From Solirubrobacterales bacterium (lineage in GTDB: Bacteria > Actinomycetota > Thermoleophilia > Solirubrobacterales > Solirubrobacteraceae), in the NCBI GenBank assembly GCA_003138355.1, contig PLFX01000044.1, positions 1 through 48,456 on the forward strand: a DNA stretch of 48,456 bases. The letters run 5' to 3'. Shown here piece by piece: positions 35,600-44,330 of the stretch (the stretch's first letter is position 1; every line of letters begins with the position of its first letter). The notes beneath the pieces are model-generated. The model saw nothing but the letters and a program-made list of their open reading frames with translations, did no database searches and was not told where the DNA came from. The translations under genes and the position numbers were made by a program.

Positions 35600-36286
35600 A
35601 TGGCTGATCTTTGGGTTTGCGAGCTCGGGCTCGTCCCCTATCGCGACGCGCTTTCGCTGCAGGAGGCGGTGCGCTCAGCACGCCAAGCCGATGCCGTGCC
35701 CGACGTGCTGCTGCTGCTCGAGCATCCGCCCGTCTACACGAGGGGGCGCCGCACCGAGCCGGGCGAGCTGCCGTTCGCAGAGGACTGGTACGCGGCGCGG
35801 GGGATCGAGATCGTCGATGTCGACCGCGGCGGCAAGCTCACCTACCACGGGCCGGGACAGCTCGTCGGCTACCCGATCGTGCGACTCGGACCGATCGTCG
35901 AGTTCCTGCGCACGATGGAATCGGCGATCGTCGGCACGCTCGCCGGCGAGGGGATCGAGGCGCGCGGCGCCGACGAGCGACCGACCGGGGTCTGGGTCGG
36001 CGAGCGCAAGATCGCGTCGCTGGGGGTCCACGTGCAGCGGCGCGTCAGCACGCACGGATTCGCGATCAATGTCGAGAACGACCTCGAACCGTTCACTTGG
36101 ATCGTCCCCTGCGGCCTCGAAGGCGTCCAGATCACTTCGGTGGCGCGGGAGACCGGCGCGACGGGACGGACGCGCTGCGTGCGCCGCCGCGTCGCCTACG
36201 AGCTCGCGAGCGCACTCGGCCGCCGCCAGCGGCTCGTCTCGCGCGCGCGCCTCGAGGCGGCCGTTGCCCCGGCGGTCGCGGCGTAG
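35600..36286 (+). CDS. lipB: Octanoyl-ACP:protein octanoyltransferase LipB
   Basis: About 228 aa from ATG 35600, chosen over GTG 35558 because homologues begin at 'LWVCELGLVPY'. Substrate and active-site motifs: 'DRGGKLTYHGPGQLVGYPI', 'KIASLGVHVQRRVSTHGFAI' with the catalytic Lys, and the acyl-accepting Cys in 'IVPCGLEGVQ'. It moves octanoate to lipoyl domains for LipA. It sits 11 bp upstream of lipA. Confidence 0.95.
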   Translation: MADLWVCELGLVPYRDALSLQEAVRSARQADAVPDVLLLLEHPPVYTRGRRTEPGELPFAEDWYAARGIEIVDVDRGGKLTYHGPGQLVGYPIVRLGPIVEFLRTMESAIVGTLAGEGIEARGADERPTGVWVGERKIASLGVHVQRRVSTHGFAINVENDLEPFTWIVPCGLEGVQITSVARETGATGRTRCVRRRVAYELASALGRRQRLVSRARLEAAVAPAVAA

Positions 36287-36289
36287 AGT
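36284..36289 (+). promoter_or_regulatory. -10-like box between lipB and lipA
   Basis: TAGAGT overlaps the lipB stop and lies 8 nt before ATG 36298; it may give an extra leaderless lipA transcript. Confidence 0.4.
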
Positions 36290-36297
36290 TCTGGACG

Positions 36298-37260
36298 ATG
36301 GCGGCGACGAGATCACGCTCGAGGCCCGGCGGGATGGACGTGCGCAGCGTGCTCGGCGAGCAGACGGTCGAGCTGCGGGCGCGCAAGCCACCGTGGTTCA
36401 AGGTACCGGCGCCCGGAGGGCCGCGCTACCGCGAGCTGAACCGCCTGATCGAGGGCGAGAACCTGCACACCGTCTGCCAGGAGGCGGCGTGCCCCAACGT
36501 CGGCGAGTGCTGGGAGCGCGGCACCGCGACGTTCATGATCCTCGGCGACACGTGCACGCGCCGCTGCGGCTTTTGCAACGTGAAGTCGGGCAAGCCGACC
36601 TGGCACGACCCGCTCGAGCCCGCGCGCGTCGCGCGCACCATCGCTCGGATGGGCTTGCGCCACGCCGTCATCACCTCGGTCGACCGTGACGACCTGCCAG
36701 ACCTCGGCTCGGGTGCGTTCGCGGCAGTGATCCGCGAGGTGCGCCGGCAGGCGCCCGGCTGTCAGGTCGAGGTGCTGACGCCCGACTTCCAGGGCCAGGA
36801 GATGCCGCTCGCGCGCGTCATCGCCGAGCGTCCGGACGTCTTCAACCACAACGTCGAGGTCGTGCCGCGCCTTTATCCGGTGGCGCGGCGCGGCTCGCAG
36901 TTCCTGCGCTCCGGGCGCGTGCTCGCCAACGCGAAGCAGCTCGGTGGCGGCGAGGTGACTACGAAGTCCGGGCTGATGGTCGGACTCGGCGAGACGCACG
37001 AGGAAATGGTCGAGACGTTCGGCGTCCTGCGCGAGCACGGCGTGCAGGTGCTCACGGTTGGCCAGTACCTGCGTCCGAGCGCCGAGCACCTGCCGGTCGT
37101 GCGCTACTGGCATCCCGACGAGTTCAAGGCACTCGAGCAGGCGGCGTACGCGCTCGGCTTCGAGCACGTCGCCGCCGGGCCGCTGGTGCGCTCCTCCTAC
37201 CACGCAGACCAGCACGTGCCGCAGGCGCTCGCGGGTAGCGGCCCGCTCGCGCGCTCCTGA
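36298..37260 (+). CDS. lipA: Lipoyl synthase LipA
   Basis: About 320 aa radical-SAM enzyme that inserts two sulfurs into octanoyl groups. Auxiliary cluster: 'CQEAACPNVGEC'. Radical SAM cluster: 'CTRRCGFC'. The C-terminal Ser that ligates the auxiliary cluster is in 'LVRSSYHAD'. ATG 36298 is taken as start; ATG 36334 would shorten the N-terminus by 12 residues. It follows lipB and is 1 bp from the rhomboid-like gene. Confidence 0.96.
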   Translation: MAATRSRSRPGGMDVRSVLGEQTVELRARKPPWFKVPAPGGPRYRELNRLIEGENLHTVCQEAACPNVGECWERGTATFMILGDTCTRRCGFCNVKSGKPTWHDPLEPARVARTIARMGLRHAVITSVDRDDLPDLGSGAFAAVIREVRRQAPGCQVEVLTPDFQGQEMPLARVIAERPDVFNHNVEVVPRLYPVARRGSQFLRSGRVLANAKQLGGGEVTTKSGLMVGLGETHEEMVETFGVLREHGVQVLTVGQYLRPSAEHLPVVRYWHPDEFKALEQAAYALGFEHVAAGPLVRSSYHADQHVPQALAGSGPLARS

Positions 37261-37261
37261 C

Positions 37262-38023
37262 GTGATCCCGGTCAAGGACGGCGTCCCGCGCGAGCGCCGT
37301 CCGCTCGTGACGCTCGGGCTGATCGCCGCGAGCCTGATCGTCTACCTCGTCGCGATCGGCTCCGGAGGCGCGCTCATTGGTGGTCCGAGCACGGTGACAG
37401 TTGTGCGATGGGGGGCGATCCCCTACGAGTGGGCGCACCTGGGGCAGCACTGTGCGATCGGGCTGGGCGCGATCGGGCAGGCCGTGCTGTGCACCGGACA
37501 GGCGGGCGTCGTGGGGCGCGTGGGAGCGCAGCCGCCCACCTGGGTCACCGCGTTCAGCTCGGTCTTCATCGCACGCAACGCGCTCCAGCTGATCGTGAAC
37601 CTGTCGCTGCTCGCAGTATTCGGCGGTGCGGTCGAGGACGAGCTCGGGCACGCTTGGTTATTGGCGCTCTACGTGCTCGGTGGGCTCCTGGCGTTGGCGC
37701 TCGCGCTGGCGGTGGACGGGGGCTCGGCGACGCCGCTGATCGGGAACGCCGGCGCGCTAGCGGCGGTGATCGGCGCCTACCTCGCGCTGCGCCCGAATGA
37801 GCGGATCCTCAGCGTACGGGTCGTGCCGCTGTTCTTCGCGATCGTCGAGACTCCGGCCTGGAGCTGGGCGCTCGCGTGGATCGGCTTCGACGCGCTGTTC
37901 GGCGCGCTCGGGACGTTCGCGGGCCTCGGCGGCGGCGCCGGCGCAACCTATTACGTGCACTACGCCTGCCTGCCGCTCGGCGCGCTCGCGGGACTGGCAC
38001 GCACGCGCCGCGCGGCGCGCTAG
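37262..38023 (+). CDS. Rhomboid-family membrane protein lacking the catalytic serine
   Basis: About 253 aa from GTG 37262, one base after the lipA stop. Rhomboid layout: 'IPVKDGVPRERRPLVTLGLI' start, L1 loop, 'LQLIVNLSLLAVFGGAVEDE' followed by 'LGHAWLLALYVLGGL', then 'LIGNAGALAAVIGAYLALRP'. The active-site GxSG is GNAG (161-164), with Ala 163 in place of Ser. The His before the conserved Asn (H-x3-N) is Gln 109 with Asn 113 kept, and a His is retained in TM6 (H233). It is probably an inactive, iRhom-like binder. Confidence 0.8.
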   Translation: MIPVKDGVPRERRPLVTLGLIAASLIVYLVAIGSGGALIGGPSTVTVVRWGAIPYEWAHLGQHCAIGLGAIGQAVLCTGQAGVVGRVGAQPPTWVTAFSSVFIARNALQLIVNLSLLAVFGGAVEDELGHAWLLALYVLGGLLALALALAVDGGSATPLIGNAGALAAVIGAYLALRPNERILSVRVVPLFFAIVETPAWSWALAWIGFDALFGALGTFAGLGGGAGATYYVHYACLPLGALAGLARTRRAAR

Positions 38024-38046
38024 CGCAGGAGCGAGCCGCCCCGCGC

Positions 38047-38715
38047 TTATCGCAGAGCCGTCGCGCCGAGCGGCTTGCGGATGGCGATGACGCACTCCCC
38101 GTCGGGGCGCTCGCGCGGGGTGAACCGATCGAGCGTCGCGCCCGCATAGGCGACCTCGAGCAAGCCCGCGGTGATCCCGCGGTGCAGCGCGCAGACAGCC
38201 GCCGGAGCGTCGCTCAAGGCCTCGCTGTAAGGGCAGTTGCCCAGCCGGAACGTGACGAGCTCGCGGCTCCTCGCGCCGCGTCGAGGCGCAAAGCCGAGCG
38301 CCGCCAGCGACTCCTCGATCGCTTCGACCGGCGCCGCTCGAGCCCCGTTTCGCGCGAGCTCGCGCCCCGTGCGTCGCCCCGCCCGCTCAACCGCTGCGAT
38401 CCCCCCGCGGCCGATCGCGCCGGCGAGCCATCGCGACAGGTCGACGTAGGGACGGAGCTCCGCGCCCGGCGCGGGCGTGCGCGTGGCCGACCACAGATCG
38501 CGCGGCCTGCCGCGCGCGCCGCGCTCGCGTCCGCGGACCACGAGCCCACCTCTGAGCAACGCCTGCAGGTGCGCGCGAACCCCGTTCGGATGCAGGCCCG
38601 TCAGCTCTCCGAGCTCGCCTGTGCTCACCGGCCGGCCGAGCCGTCCGAGCAGCTCGAGCAGGCGCGCCCTTGTACTCGGAGCGAGCGCACTGCGAGAGTC
38701 CTCGCGGGCCTCCAC
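38047..38715 (-). CDS. SufR-like helix-turn-helix regulator with conserved cysteines
   Basis: About 222 aa, GTG start. The N-terminal winged helix (15-75) contains 'RARLLELLGRLGRPVSTGEL' and 'LTGLHPNGVRAHLQALLRGG'. The C-terminal domain carries 'FRLGNCPYSEALSDAPAAVC' with Cys 161 and 175, and a third Cys at 208, in the place where SufR-type regulators hold an Fe-S cluster. Divergent from a ferredoxin gene 50 bp away, so it may sense iron-sulfur or redox state and control it. The sensing role is inference. Confidence 0.75.
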   Translation of the reverse strand: MEAREDSRSALAPSTRARLLELLGRLGRPVSTGELGELTGLHPNGVRAHLQALLRGGLVVRGRERGARGRPRDLWSATRTPAPGAELRPYVDLSRWLAGAIGRGGIAAVERAGRRTGRELARNGARAAPVEAIEESLAALGFAPRRGARSRELVTFRLGNCPYSEALSDAPAAVCALHRGITAGLLEVAYAGATLDRFTPRERPDGECVIAIRKPLGATALR

Positions 38716-38721
38716 GCCGTC

Positions 38722-38765
38722 ACTTTACACAGAAGCCATGTAGAAAACGTGTTACGTTACCGCCC
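38722..38765. promoter_or_regulatory. Divergent promoters and candidate operator, regulator/ferredoxin
   Basis: On minus, TAAAGT (plus 38722-38727) lies 6 nt before the regulator's GTG. On plus, TACGTT (38753-38758) lies 7 nt before the ferredoxin ATG. Between them TTTACA (38724-38729) and TGTAGAAA (38739-38746) form an imperfect inverted repeat with a 9-nt gap, a candidate operator covering the regulator's -10. Confidence 0.45.
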
Positions 38766-39035
38766 ATGACCTACGTGATCGCCGAACCATGCATCGGCAC
38801 CAAGGACAGCTCGTGCGTCGAGGTCTGCCCGGTCGACTGCATCCATCCGACGCCCGACGAACCGGGCTTCGCGGAGGCCGAGTTGCTCTATATCGACCCC
38901 GAGGAGTGCATCGACTGCGATGCCTGCGTCGAGTCCTGCCCGGTCGATGCGATCTTCGCCGAGGACCAGCTGCCGGCGGAGTGGCTGCGCTTCACCGCGA
39001 TCAACGCGCACTACTACGGCCCCAGCGCGAGCTAG
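38766..39035 (+). CDS. fdxA: Seven-iron ferredoxin (FdxA type)
   Basis: An 89-aa ferredoxin with the FdxA start 'MTYVIAEPCIGTKDSSC'. Cysteines at 9, 17, 21 and 25 and at 48, 51, 54 and 58 form the [3Fe-4S]/[4Fe-4S] pattern (C-x7-C-x3-CP ... C-x2-C-x2-C-x3-CP). An acidic C-terminal half follows. It carries electrons in the cytosol. Its stop overlaps the end of convergent lhgO by 4 bp. Confidence 0.94.
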   Translation: MTYVIAEPCIGTKDSSCVEVCPVDCIHPTPDEPGFAEAELLYIDPEECIDCDACVESCPVDAIFAEDQLPAEWLRFTAINAHYYGPSAS

Positions 39036-40168
39036 CGAAGGCGTTCGTAGAGCTCCTCGGCGATCGCCAGCGCCGCGGTGGCTGCGGGGGAGGGCGCGTT
39101 GCGGACGAAGACGACCGGGCCTGCGCGCGCGAGGGCGAAATCGTCGAGCAGAGTCCCGCTGCGCTCGAGCGCCTGCGCGCGGATGCCGCAAGGCCCGCGC
39201 TCGAGATCGCCCGGCGTCAGCTCGGGGATGTAGCGGATCGCGGTCCGCTCGCCGGCGCGCAGCGCGCGCACCGCGGCGCGCCAGTGGTGCGCGAGCAGGC
39301 GGCGCGTGCCCGGGAAGGCGAGCGCCGCGGCGGCGTCACGTGGCACGAACGCATGGCGCGAGTAGCGCTCGCGCGCGAGCGCGAGCGCCGCGTTCGGACC
39401 GACCCAGACCTCGCCGTCCAGGCGGCGCGTCAGGTGGGTGCCAAGGAACGGGAGCTCGGGGTCGGGAACCGGGTAGATGAGGCCGCGCACGAGGTGGGCG
39501 CGCTCGGGACGAAGGCGCCAGTAATCGCCGCGGAAGGGGACGATTGCCGGCTCGCGCGGCTGGCCCGACGCCCGCGCCAGGCGATCGGACTGCAGGCCGG
39601 CGCACACGAGGACGCGGTCGGCCGCGAGGAGCTCGCCCGTTTCGAGCTCGACGGCGGCGTCGGCGTGGATCCGGCGAACCGCGCTGTTCGTGCGCACCTC
39701 GCGGACCTCGCCGGCGAGGGCGCGCGTGACTGCGGCGAAGTCGACGACCGCGGTGTGCGGTGAGTGCAGCGCGCCGGCGCCCGTCGCGTGCGGCTCGATC
39801 GCGCGCAGGCCCGCGGCGTCGAGCACGCGCAGATCCCGGACGCCGTTGGCCTGCGCCCGTTCGCCGAGCGCGTGCAGGGCGTCGAGCTCGGAAGGATCGA
39901 GCGCGACCACGAGCTTGCCGAGCTCCACGAGCGGGATGTCGCGCTGCGCGCAGTAGGCGCGCAGGAGGTCGCCGCCGCGGCGGCATAGGCGCGCCTTGAG
40001 CGAGTTCGGGGCGTAGTAGAGGCCGGCGTGTACGACGCCGCTGTTGTGGCCGGTCTGGTGGGCGCCGAGCCGGTCCTCCTTCTCGAGTAGCAGGACATCG
40101 TGGTCGGCGGCGAGCAGGCGCGCAGCGGCGGCGCCGACGATCCCGCCGCCGACGACGAGGATCCGCAC
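39032..40168 (-). CDS. lhgO: L-2-hydroxyglutarate oxidase-like FAD oxidoreductase
   Basis: A 378-aa DAO-superfamily flavoenzyme. 'ILVVGGGIVGAAAARLLA' binds FAD; the LhgO-specific 'GHNSGVVHAGLYYAPNSLKA' and 'LCRRGGDLLRAYC' follow, with 'FRGDYWRLRPER' and 'GPNAALALARERY' in the middle. The C-terminal 'FVRNAPSPAATAALAIAEEL' fits. It oxidises L-2-hydroxyglutarate to 2-oxoglutarate with electron transfer to quinones in the family. The GTG start directly follows the stop of the upstream gene. Confidence 0.88.
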   Translation of the reverse strand: MRILVVGGGIVGAAAARLLAADHDVLLLEKEDRLGAHQTGHNSGVVHAGLYYAPNSLKARLCRRGGDLLRAYCAQRDIPLVELGKLVVALDPSELDALHALGERAQANGVRDLRVLDAAGLRAIEPHATGAGALHSPHTAVVDFAAVTRALAGEVREVRTNSAVRRIHADAAVELETGELLAADRVLVCAGLQSDRLARASGQPREPAIVPFRGDYWRLRPERAHLVRGLIYPVPDPELPFLGTHLTRRLDGEVWVGPNAALALARERYSRHAFVPRDAAAALAFPGTRRLLAHHWRAAVRALRAGERTAIRYIPELTPGDLERGPCGIRAQALERSGTLLDDFALARAGPVVFVRNAPSPAATAALAIAEELYERLR

Positions 40169-41497
40169 CTAGTTCGGCGTCCCGCGCGCCCAGTAAATCC
40201 CGGCGCCGGACTGCCAGGCGGCGATCGCCGCATCGCTTTCGGGGTCAACCGCAATCGCGGGCGCCGAGTTCGGACCCGGCCGCGCGAGCTCGACCAGTGC
40301 GCCGAAGCCGAGCCCGCCCGGGTCGCGTACGACGTTCGAGCGGACCGCGAAGAGCGCGCGCGACGCACTCCCCTGCGGCGCGGCCTCGAGCAGCGCAACG
40401 AGCTCGTTGCGCGGACCGGTTGCGACGGCGCCGAGGTGGACGTCCTCGCCGGCGATCGCGATCACGCGCGGGGCGAGCACGCCGTACTGGCGCGCGGGCG
40501 CGGCGTCGAGAACGAGGTCGCCGCTTGACGCGCGCGCCGGCCAGAGCAATGCGACGCCCTCGCTCGAGAGGCGTTCGGCGGCGACCGCCCCCGGCGGCAG
40601 GCGCGACATCGCGGACTCCGTGAAGGACGCGAGCATCCGCGTTCGGTGAAAGCGCGGCCCGACCGCCGAGTGCGCGACCAGGATGCGAGCGGTGCCGGCG
40701 CTCCCGGGCGCCGGCTCTTCTGTCCAGATGACAAACGCGCGGTCATCGTCGGAGAGGACCGTCGAGATCTGCGGGTCATAACCCGCCGGGCCGAGCCGCT
40801 GCAGGCGCTTGACGTGATTGTCGTTTGTGACATAGCGCGCGTAGATCTCGCCCCGCTCGTCCCAGACGATCAGGCGGTCGGCGCGGTAGTCCATGCCGAT
40901 CGCGAGCGCCGTCGGCGGCTCGCGGCCGGCGCGGATCGCGACCGCCCGCCCAAAGCGGCGCATGTAGTGGCGCTGCGCGCGGACGAGAATCTCGCTGCCG
41001 GAGACCGTCGCCACGTCGACGTCACCGATGAAACCCGTTTGGGTCGCGACCGGGGAGTCGGAGCCGCCGAGCTTGCGCAGCCTGGTGAAGCCCTGCGTCG
41101 CGAACCCGTCGCCGAGCAGCGCCCTGCCGCCGGCGGCCGCGAGCGCGACGAGCTGACCTCTGGTCGTGCCGGCGAGCGCGGCGAAGCTGGTGAGCGGCAC
41201 CGTGGTAAGCGAGCGCGGCGGCCCCGGCGCGTCAGCGCTCAGCACCGCGGCGTCGAGCGTTGGCCGCCCCGTGCGGCAGCCGGAGCCGAGCCAGACGATC
41301 GCGCCCGGACCAGTTGCGATGTTCGGCGTGCGATACGGGAACACGACCCGCGGGTCGGTCGGGGCGCCGCAGGTCGGCAGCGCCGCGGGGGTGCTCCACG
41401 CCAGGCCGGCGTTCGCCGGCGAGCCCGCCGAGGCGAGCGCGAACGCCGCGGCCGTCGCCGCGGCGACTATTGCCAGCACGACGTGGGGAACGCGCAT
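40169..41497 (-). CDS. Secreted protein of unknown function, propeller-like
   Basis: About 442 aa from ATG 41497, chosen for the signal peptide that follows (MRVPHVV, hydrophobic core, PANA); a TTG at 41539 would add 14 residues. The mature part contains repeating blades such as 'ALAIGMDYRADRLIVWDERG', 'DPQISTVLSDDDRAFVIWTE' and 'APAIAVDPESDAAIAAWQSG', resembling a six- or seven-bladed propeller with D-x-A-W/V-W ends. No enzyme motif seen. It lies 45 bp after the arylsulfotransferase-like gene and abuts lhgO. Confidence 0.75.
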   Translation of the reverse strand: MRVPHVVLAIVAAATAAAFALASAGSPANAGLAWSTPAALPTCGAPTDPRVVFPYRTPNIATGPGAIVWLGSGCRTGRPTLDAAVLSADAPGPPRSLTTVPLTSFAALAGTTRGQLVALAAAGGRALLGDGFATQGFTRLRKLGGSDSPVATQTGFIGDVDVATVSGSEILVRAQRHYMRRFGRAVAIRAGREPPTALAIGMDYRADRLIVWDERGEIYARYVTNDNHVKRLQRLGPAGYDPQISTVLSDDDRAFVIWTEEPAPGSAGTARILVAHSAVGPRFHRTRMLASFTESAMSRLPPGAVAAERLSSEGVALLWPARASSGDLVLDAAPARQYGVLAPRVIAIAGEDVHLGAVATGPRNELVALLEAAPQGSASRALFAVRSNVVRDPGGLGFGALVELARPGPNSAPAIAVDPESDAAIAAWQSGAGIYWARGTPN

Positions 41498-41542
41498 CTG
41501 CCGGAAGAGCGAGCGTCGCGCACCATCGCGCCAGCCCAAGAC

Positions 41543-43405
41543 CTAAGCCGCCGGCTCGACAGCCGACGTTGCGAGCACGACGCCCTTCGCCGACAGCGCC
41601 TGGACCGCGACGAAGGCACTCGCGGGCGCGCTCAGCGCGGTCTCAAAGCCGGTTGCGCGGGTCGTGGCCCCCGCGGTCAGAGCGGTTGAGCTCGCACCCG
41701 ACAGGACGCGCCAGGACGCGACGCCCGTTGCGCCGTTCCACGACGCGTAGAGCGTGAGGCCGTGGGCCGAGTGCGTGACGGTGAGGGCGGGCGGCGCCGC
41801 CGGCTGCGCGCTCCAGGGGAAGCGCAGTGCGCGGTAGATCTGCGTGTCGTTCGGCGAGTGCGCGAGGAAGAGCACCTTGCCGCTCGCGCTGAGCTCCTCG
41901 ATTTGGCCGACGTCGCCGAACTCCAGCCACCATTTCTGGCCCGTGAGCGGCTCGAGGTCGCCTTGCGTCTGTGCGAAGACCGGGCTCGGCGGGACCACCG
42001 CGTGGGCGAGGATCGCCGTGTGGTTGGTGGTGTTGATCCTGATCAGCAAACCGCGCGAGACCGGATGGGCGATCGGCGGTCCGCTGTTGTCGAAGACCGT
42101 GAACAGGTCCGGTCCGAGCTGGCGCGCGTCGTGCTGCCAGGAGAACGCGGCGCCCGGGCCGAGCTTGAAGCTGGATTGGCGGCCGCCGAGCTCCCAGACG
42201 ATCTGGCCCGTCGTCGAGTTGACGTCGTAGACGGTCCAGGTCGCGCGCGATGAGATCAGCAGGCTGTTGTCGAACTGGAGCTGGATCGAGTTCATGTGAA
42301 ACCAGTCCCAGGGCCAGATCGTCGTCGAGTGGGCGGCGGGCGGCGCGTGGGAATCCGCGAGCGGGACGTGGTCGAGCGAGTCCCACTCGTACATCACGAG
42401 GCCGGTCTTGACGTCGATCTCCTGCATCACCGCGTCGTAGAGGGCGCCCCCGGCCGGACCGCCCACGGAAGTGAGGTTGCAGAGCAGCGGCTTCCAGGCA
42501 GTGATCAGCGCGGTGCCCGAAGGCGTGAGCTCGAACTCGTGAAGGTCCTCGGCGAGGCCGTTGCCCGCGGAAACCGTCGCGAGCGGCTGATAGCTGGTGC
42601 TGTAGATCTCGCCCTGGCCGAGGCCGAAGCCGTGGTGGCTGATCGTGCCCTGCCACCAGGTGAGGACGGGCTGGCCGAGGTAGCGCTGAACCTGGACGTC
42701 CGTCGCGAACGTGCCCGTCGGCAGCGGGTCGAACCAGACGAGCTGGCCCTTCGGGTTCATGATCTCGGGGCCCGTCGCCCCCGGCCCCGGGTAGACCGAG
42801 AAGAAGATGTCTCCGCCCGGCTGCGCCTGCGGCGTGTCGACGGAGACCTTCACGTTCGGCGGCGTGACCGTCGGCGCTGAATGGAAGTGCAGGACCGTGC
42901 CGGGGGGACCGGTCGTTCGCCCGGTCTCGGGGATTGCGGCGAGCGGGTCGGGCGCGGCGACAACGAAGCTGTAGCTGAAGTTGGTGGGCGTGCCGCCGGG
43001 GGCGGTGTAAGTGCCCGTGACAGTGACCGTCTCGCCCGATGTGAACGGCTGGGTCGGGACGAAGCTCGCGCCGTTGAACGCGGCGTAAGGCTGGAGGCTG
43101 CCGGCGTGGACTCCCGACTGGCTGCCGGTGACCGCAACGTTCGTGATCGTCGAGGCGGGGGCGCCGAGGAAGCTGATCTGGTTCTGGGGCATCGCGTCGG
43201 CGGTGTTCGGCGCGGGGCTCACCAGGAGTGGGGTGTTCGGCAGCACGGCGGAGGCATCGACCGTTTGCGGGACGCAGGCCGGCGAGGCGGGCGGCGTCGT
43301 GGCAGCCGCCGCAGAGGCCAGCGCGGCCATCGCCAGCAGCACGATCGCCGCCACGGTGACCGGGCGGGGCCGCGGGAGTGTGCGGCGTGCACTGCTGCCC
43401 GTCAT
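41543..43405 (-). CDS. Arylsulfotransferase (ASST)-family secreted protein
   Basis: About 620 aa from ATG 43405, which precedes a signal peptide (RRTLPRPRPV, long hydrophobic stretch, SAAAA). An Ig-like/Big domain (about 60-165, 'GETVTVTGTYTAPGG') precedes an ASST-type propeller: 'LVWFDPLPTGTFATDVQVQ', 'GLAEDLHEFELTPSGTALIT', 'WPWDWFHMNSIQLQFDNSLL', 'SWQHDARQLGPDLFTVFDN'. The 'DLHEFELTP', 'HMNSI' and 'QHDA' motifs carry the family's active-site His residues. It would move sulfate between phenols, outside the membrane. Same strand and close to the transglutaminase gene. Confidence 0.85.
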   Translation of the reverse strand: MTGSSARRTLPRPRPVTVAAIVLLAMAALASAAAATTPPASPACVPQTVDASAVLPNTPLLVSPAPNTADAMPQNQISFLGAPASTITNVAVTGSQSGVHAGSLQPYAAFNGASFVPTQPFTSGETVTVTGTYTAPGGTPTNFSYSFVVAAPDPLAAIPETGRTTGPPGTVLHFHSAPTVTPPNVKVSVDTPQAQPGGDIFFSVYPGPGATGPEIMNPKGQLVWFDPLPTGTFATDVQVQRYLGQPVLTWWQGTISHHGFGLGQGEIYSTSYQPLATVSAGNGLAEDLHEFELTPSGTALITAWKPLLCNLTSVGGPAGGALYDAVMQEIDVKTGLVMYEWDSLDHVPLADSHAPPAAHSTTIWPWDWFHMNSIQLQFDNSLLISSRATWTVYDVNSTTGQIVWELGGRQSSFKLGPGAAFSWQHDARQLGPDLFTVFDNSGPPIAHPVSRGLLIRINTTNHTAILAHAVVPPSPVFAQTQGDLEPLTGQKWWLEFGDVGQIEELSASGKVLFLAHSPNDTQIYRALRFPWSAQPAAPPALTVTHSAHGLTLYASWNGATGVASWRVLSGASSTALTAGATTRATGFETALSAPASAFVAVQALSAKGVVLATSAVEPAA

Positions 43406-43451
43406 CGGCTGCACAAGATAACCAGGCGGAAGGCTGGAGGCGGCGCGTGCC

Positions 43452-44324
43452 CTACGCGCGCGCCGCACGCGCCGGGTCAAGGCGGGTCATCAGCACGCGC
43501 GCGGTGAGCTCCGAGGGGCCGCCCCGGTAGACGCCCTTGATCGGGGGAACGTCGTCGTAGTGGCGCCCGTGACCGATCTTTACGTAGCGCTCGTCGGCAC
43601 GCGTGCGGTTCGTCGGGTCAAGGCCGACCCACACCGGCTCGCCGTGTCCGCTTGACGCAGGGAGCAGGACCTCGAGCCAGGCGTGCGTGTCGACCTCGAT
43701 CGAATCATCGCCGCCATCACCGGGCGCCGCGAAGAGGTAGCCGGAGACGTAGCGGGCCGCGATGCCGGCGCGGCGCAGCACGATCAGGCCGAGGTGCACG
43801 AAGTCCTGGCAGACCCCGGCACCGATGTCGAGCAGGTCGGCGACGGTCGAGCCGACGTAGGTGATGCCGCGCCGGTAGGCGAAGCGGTCGGGGATGTGCT
43901 CGCACAGGTGTAGCGCCGCGCCGAGCGGAGTGGGCGCCCGGGTGAGGTGGTTGAACTCGGCGAGCGCGCTCGCCGAGGGCTCCGCGATGCTCGCCAGCAG
44001 ATACTCGCCGGCCGCCTCGAGGTAGGCCGGCGAGCCGAGCTCCTCCCAGGCGGGCTCCGGCGGCTCGGCGGGCTCGGAGGTGACGACGCGCGCGCGAACG
44101 TCGATCGTCAGCGCGCTGTGCGGCTTCGAGATGCCGAACTCGATGACCTCCGTGCCGAAATAGTCCGCGTGACGGCCGAGGCGCGTCTCCGGGTCGATCC
44201 GCACATGGAACTCGTCGACGCGCTGGGTCGCGGTGACCGCGGGCCGCACGCGGAGCGCGTTCAGGTTGTCGGTTACGGGCGCGTCGTAGTGGTACTCGGT
44301 CGTGTAGTGAATCGCGAAGTGCAT
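43452..44324 (-). CDS. Transglutaminase-like cysteine peptidase fold protein
   Basis: A 290-aa protein with an N-terminal beta domain ('FAIHYTTEYHYDAPVTDNLN' and 'ALRVRP') followed by the transglutaminase core. The catalytic triad is intact: Cys in 'DIGAGVCQDFVHLGLIVLRR', His in 'EVDTHAWLEVLLP' and Asp in 'VGLDPTNRTRADERYVKIGH'. No signal peptide, so cytosolic. Next to ATP-grasp and alpha-E genes it belongs to a conserved but poorly understood peptide-ligase/hydrolase system. 6 bp after the alpha-E gene. Confidence 0.9.
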   Translation of the reverse strand: MHFAIHYTTEYHYDAPVTDNLNALRVRPAVTATQRVDEFHVRIDPETRLGRHADYFGTEVIEFGISKPHSALTIDVRARVVTSEPAEPPEPAWEELGSPAYLEAAGEYLLASIAEPSASALAEFNHLTRAPTPLGAALHLCEHIPDRFAYRRGITYVGSTVADLLDIGAGVCQDFVHLGLIVLRRAGIAARYVSGYLFAAPGDGGDDSIEVDTHAWLEVLLPASSGHGEPVWVGLDPTNRTRADERYVKIGHGRHYDDVPPIKGVYRGGPSELTARVLMTRLDPARAARA

Positions 44325-44330
44325 CGGTGC

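Noticed and set aside
35611..36297. In-frame extension of lipA upstream through all of lipB.
   Set aside because: The translation is Arg/Ala-rich with no family similarity; lipA starts at 36298 and lipB occupies this stretch in another frame.
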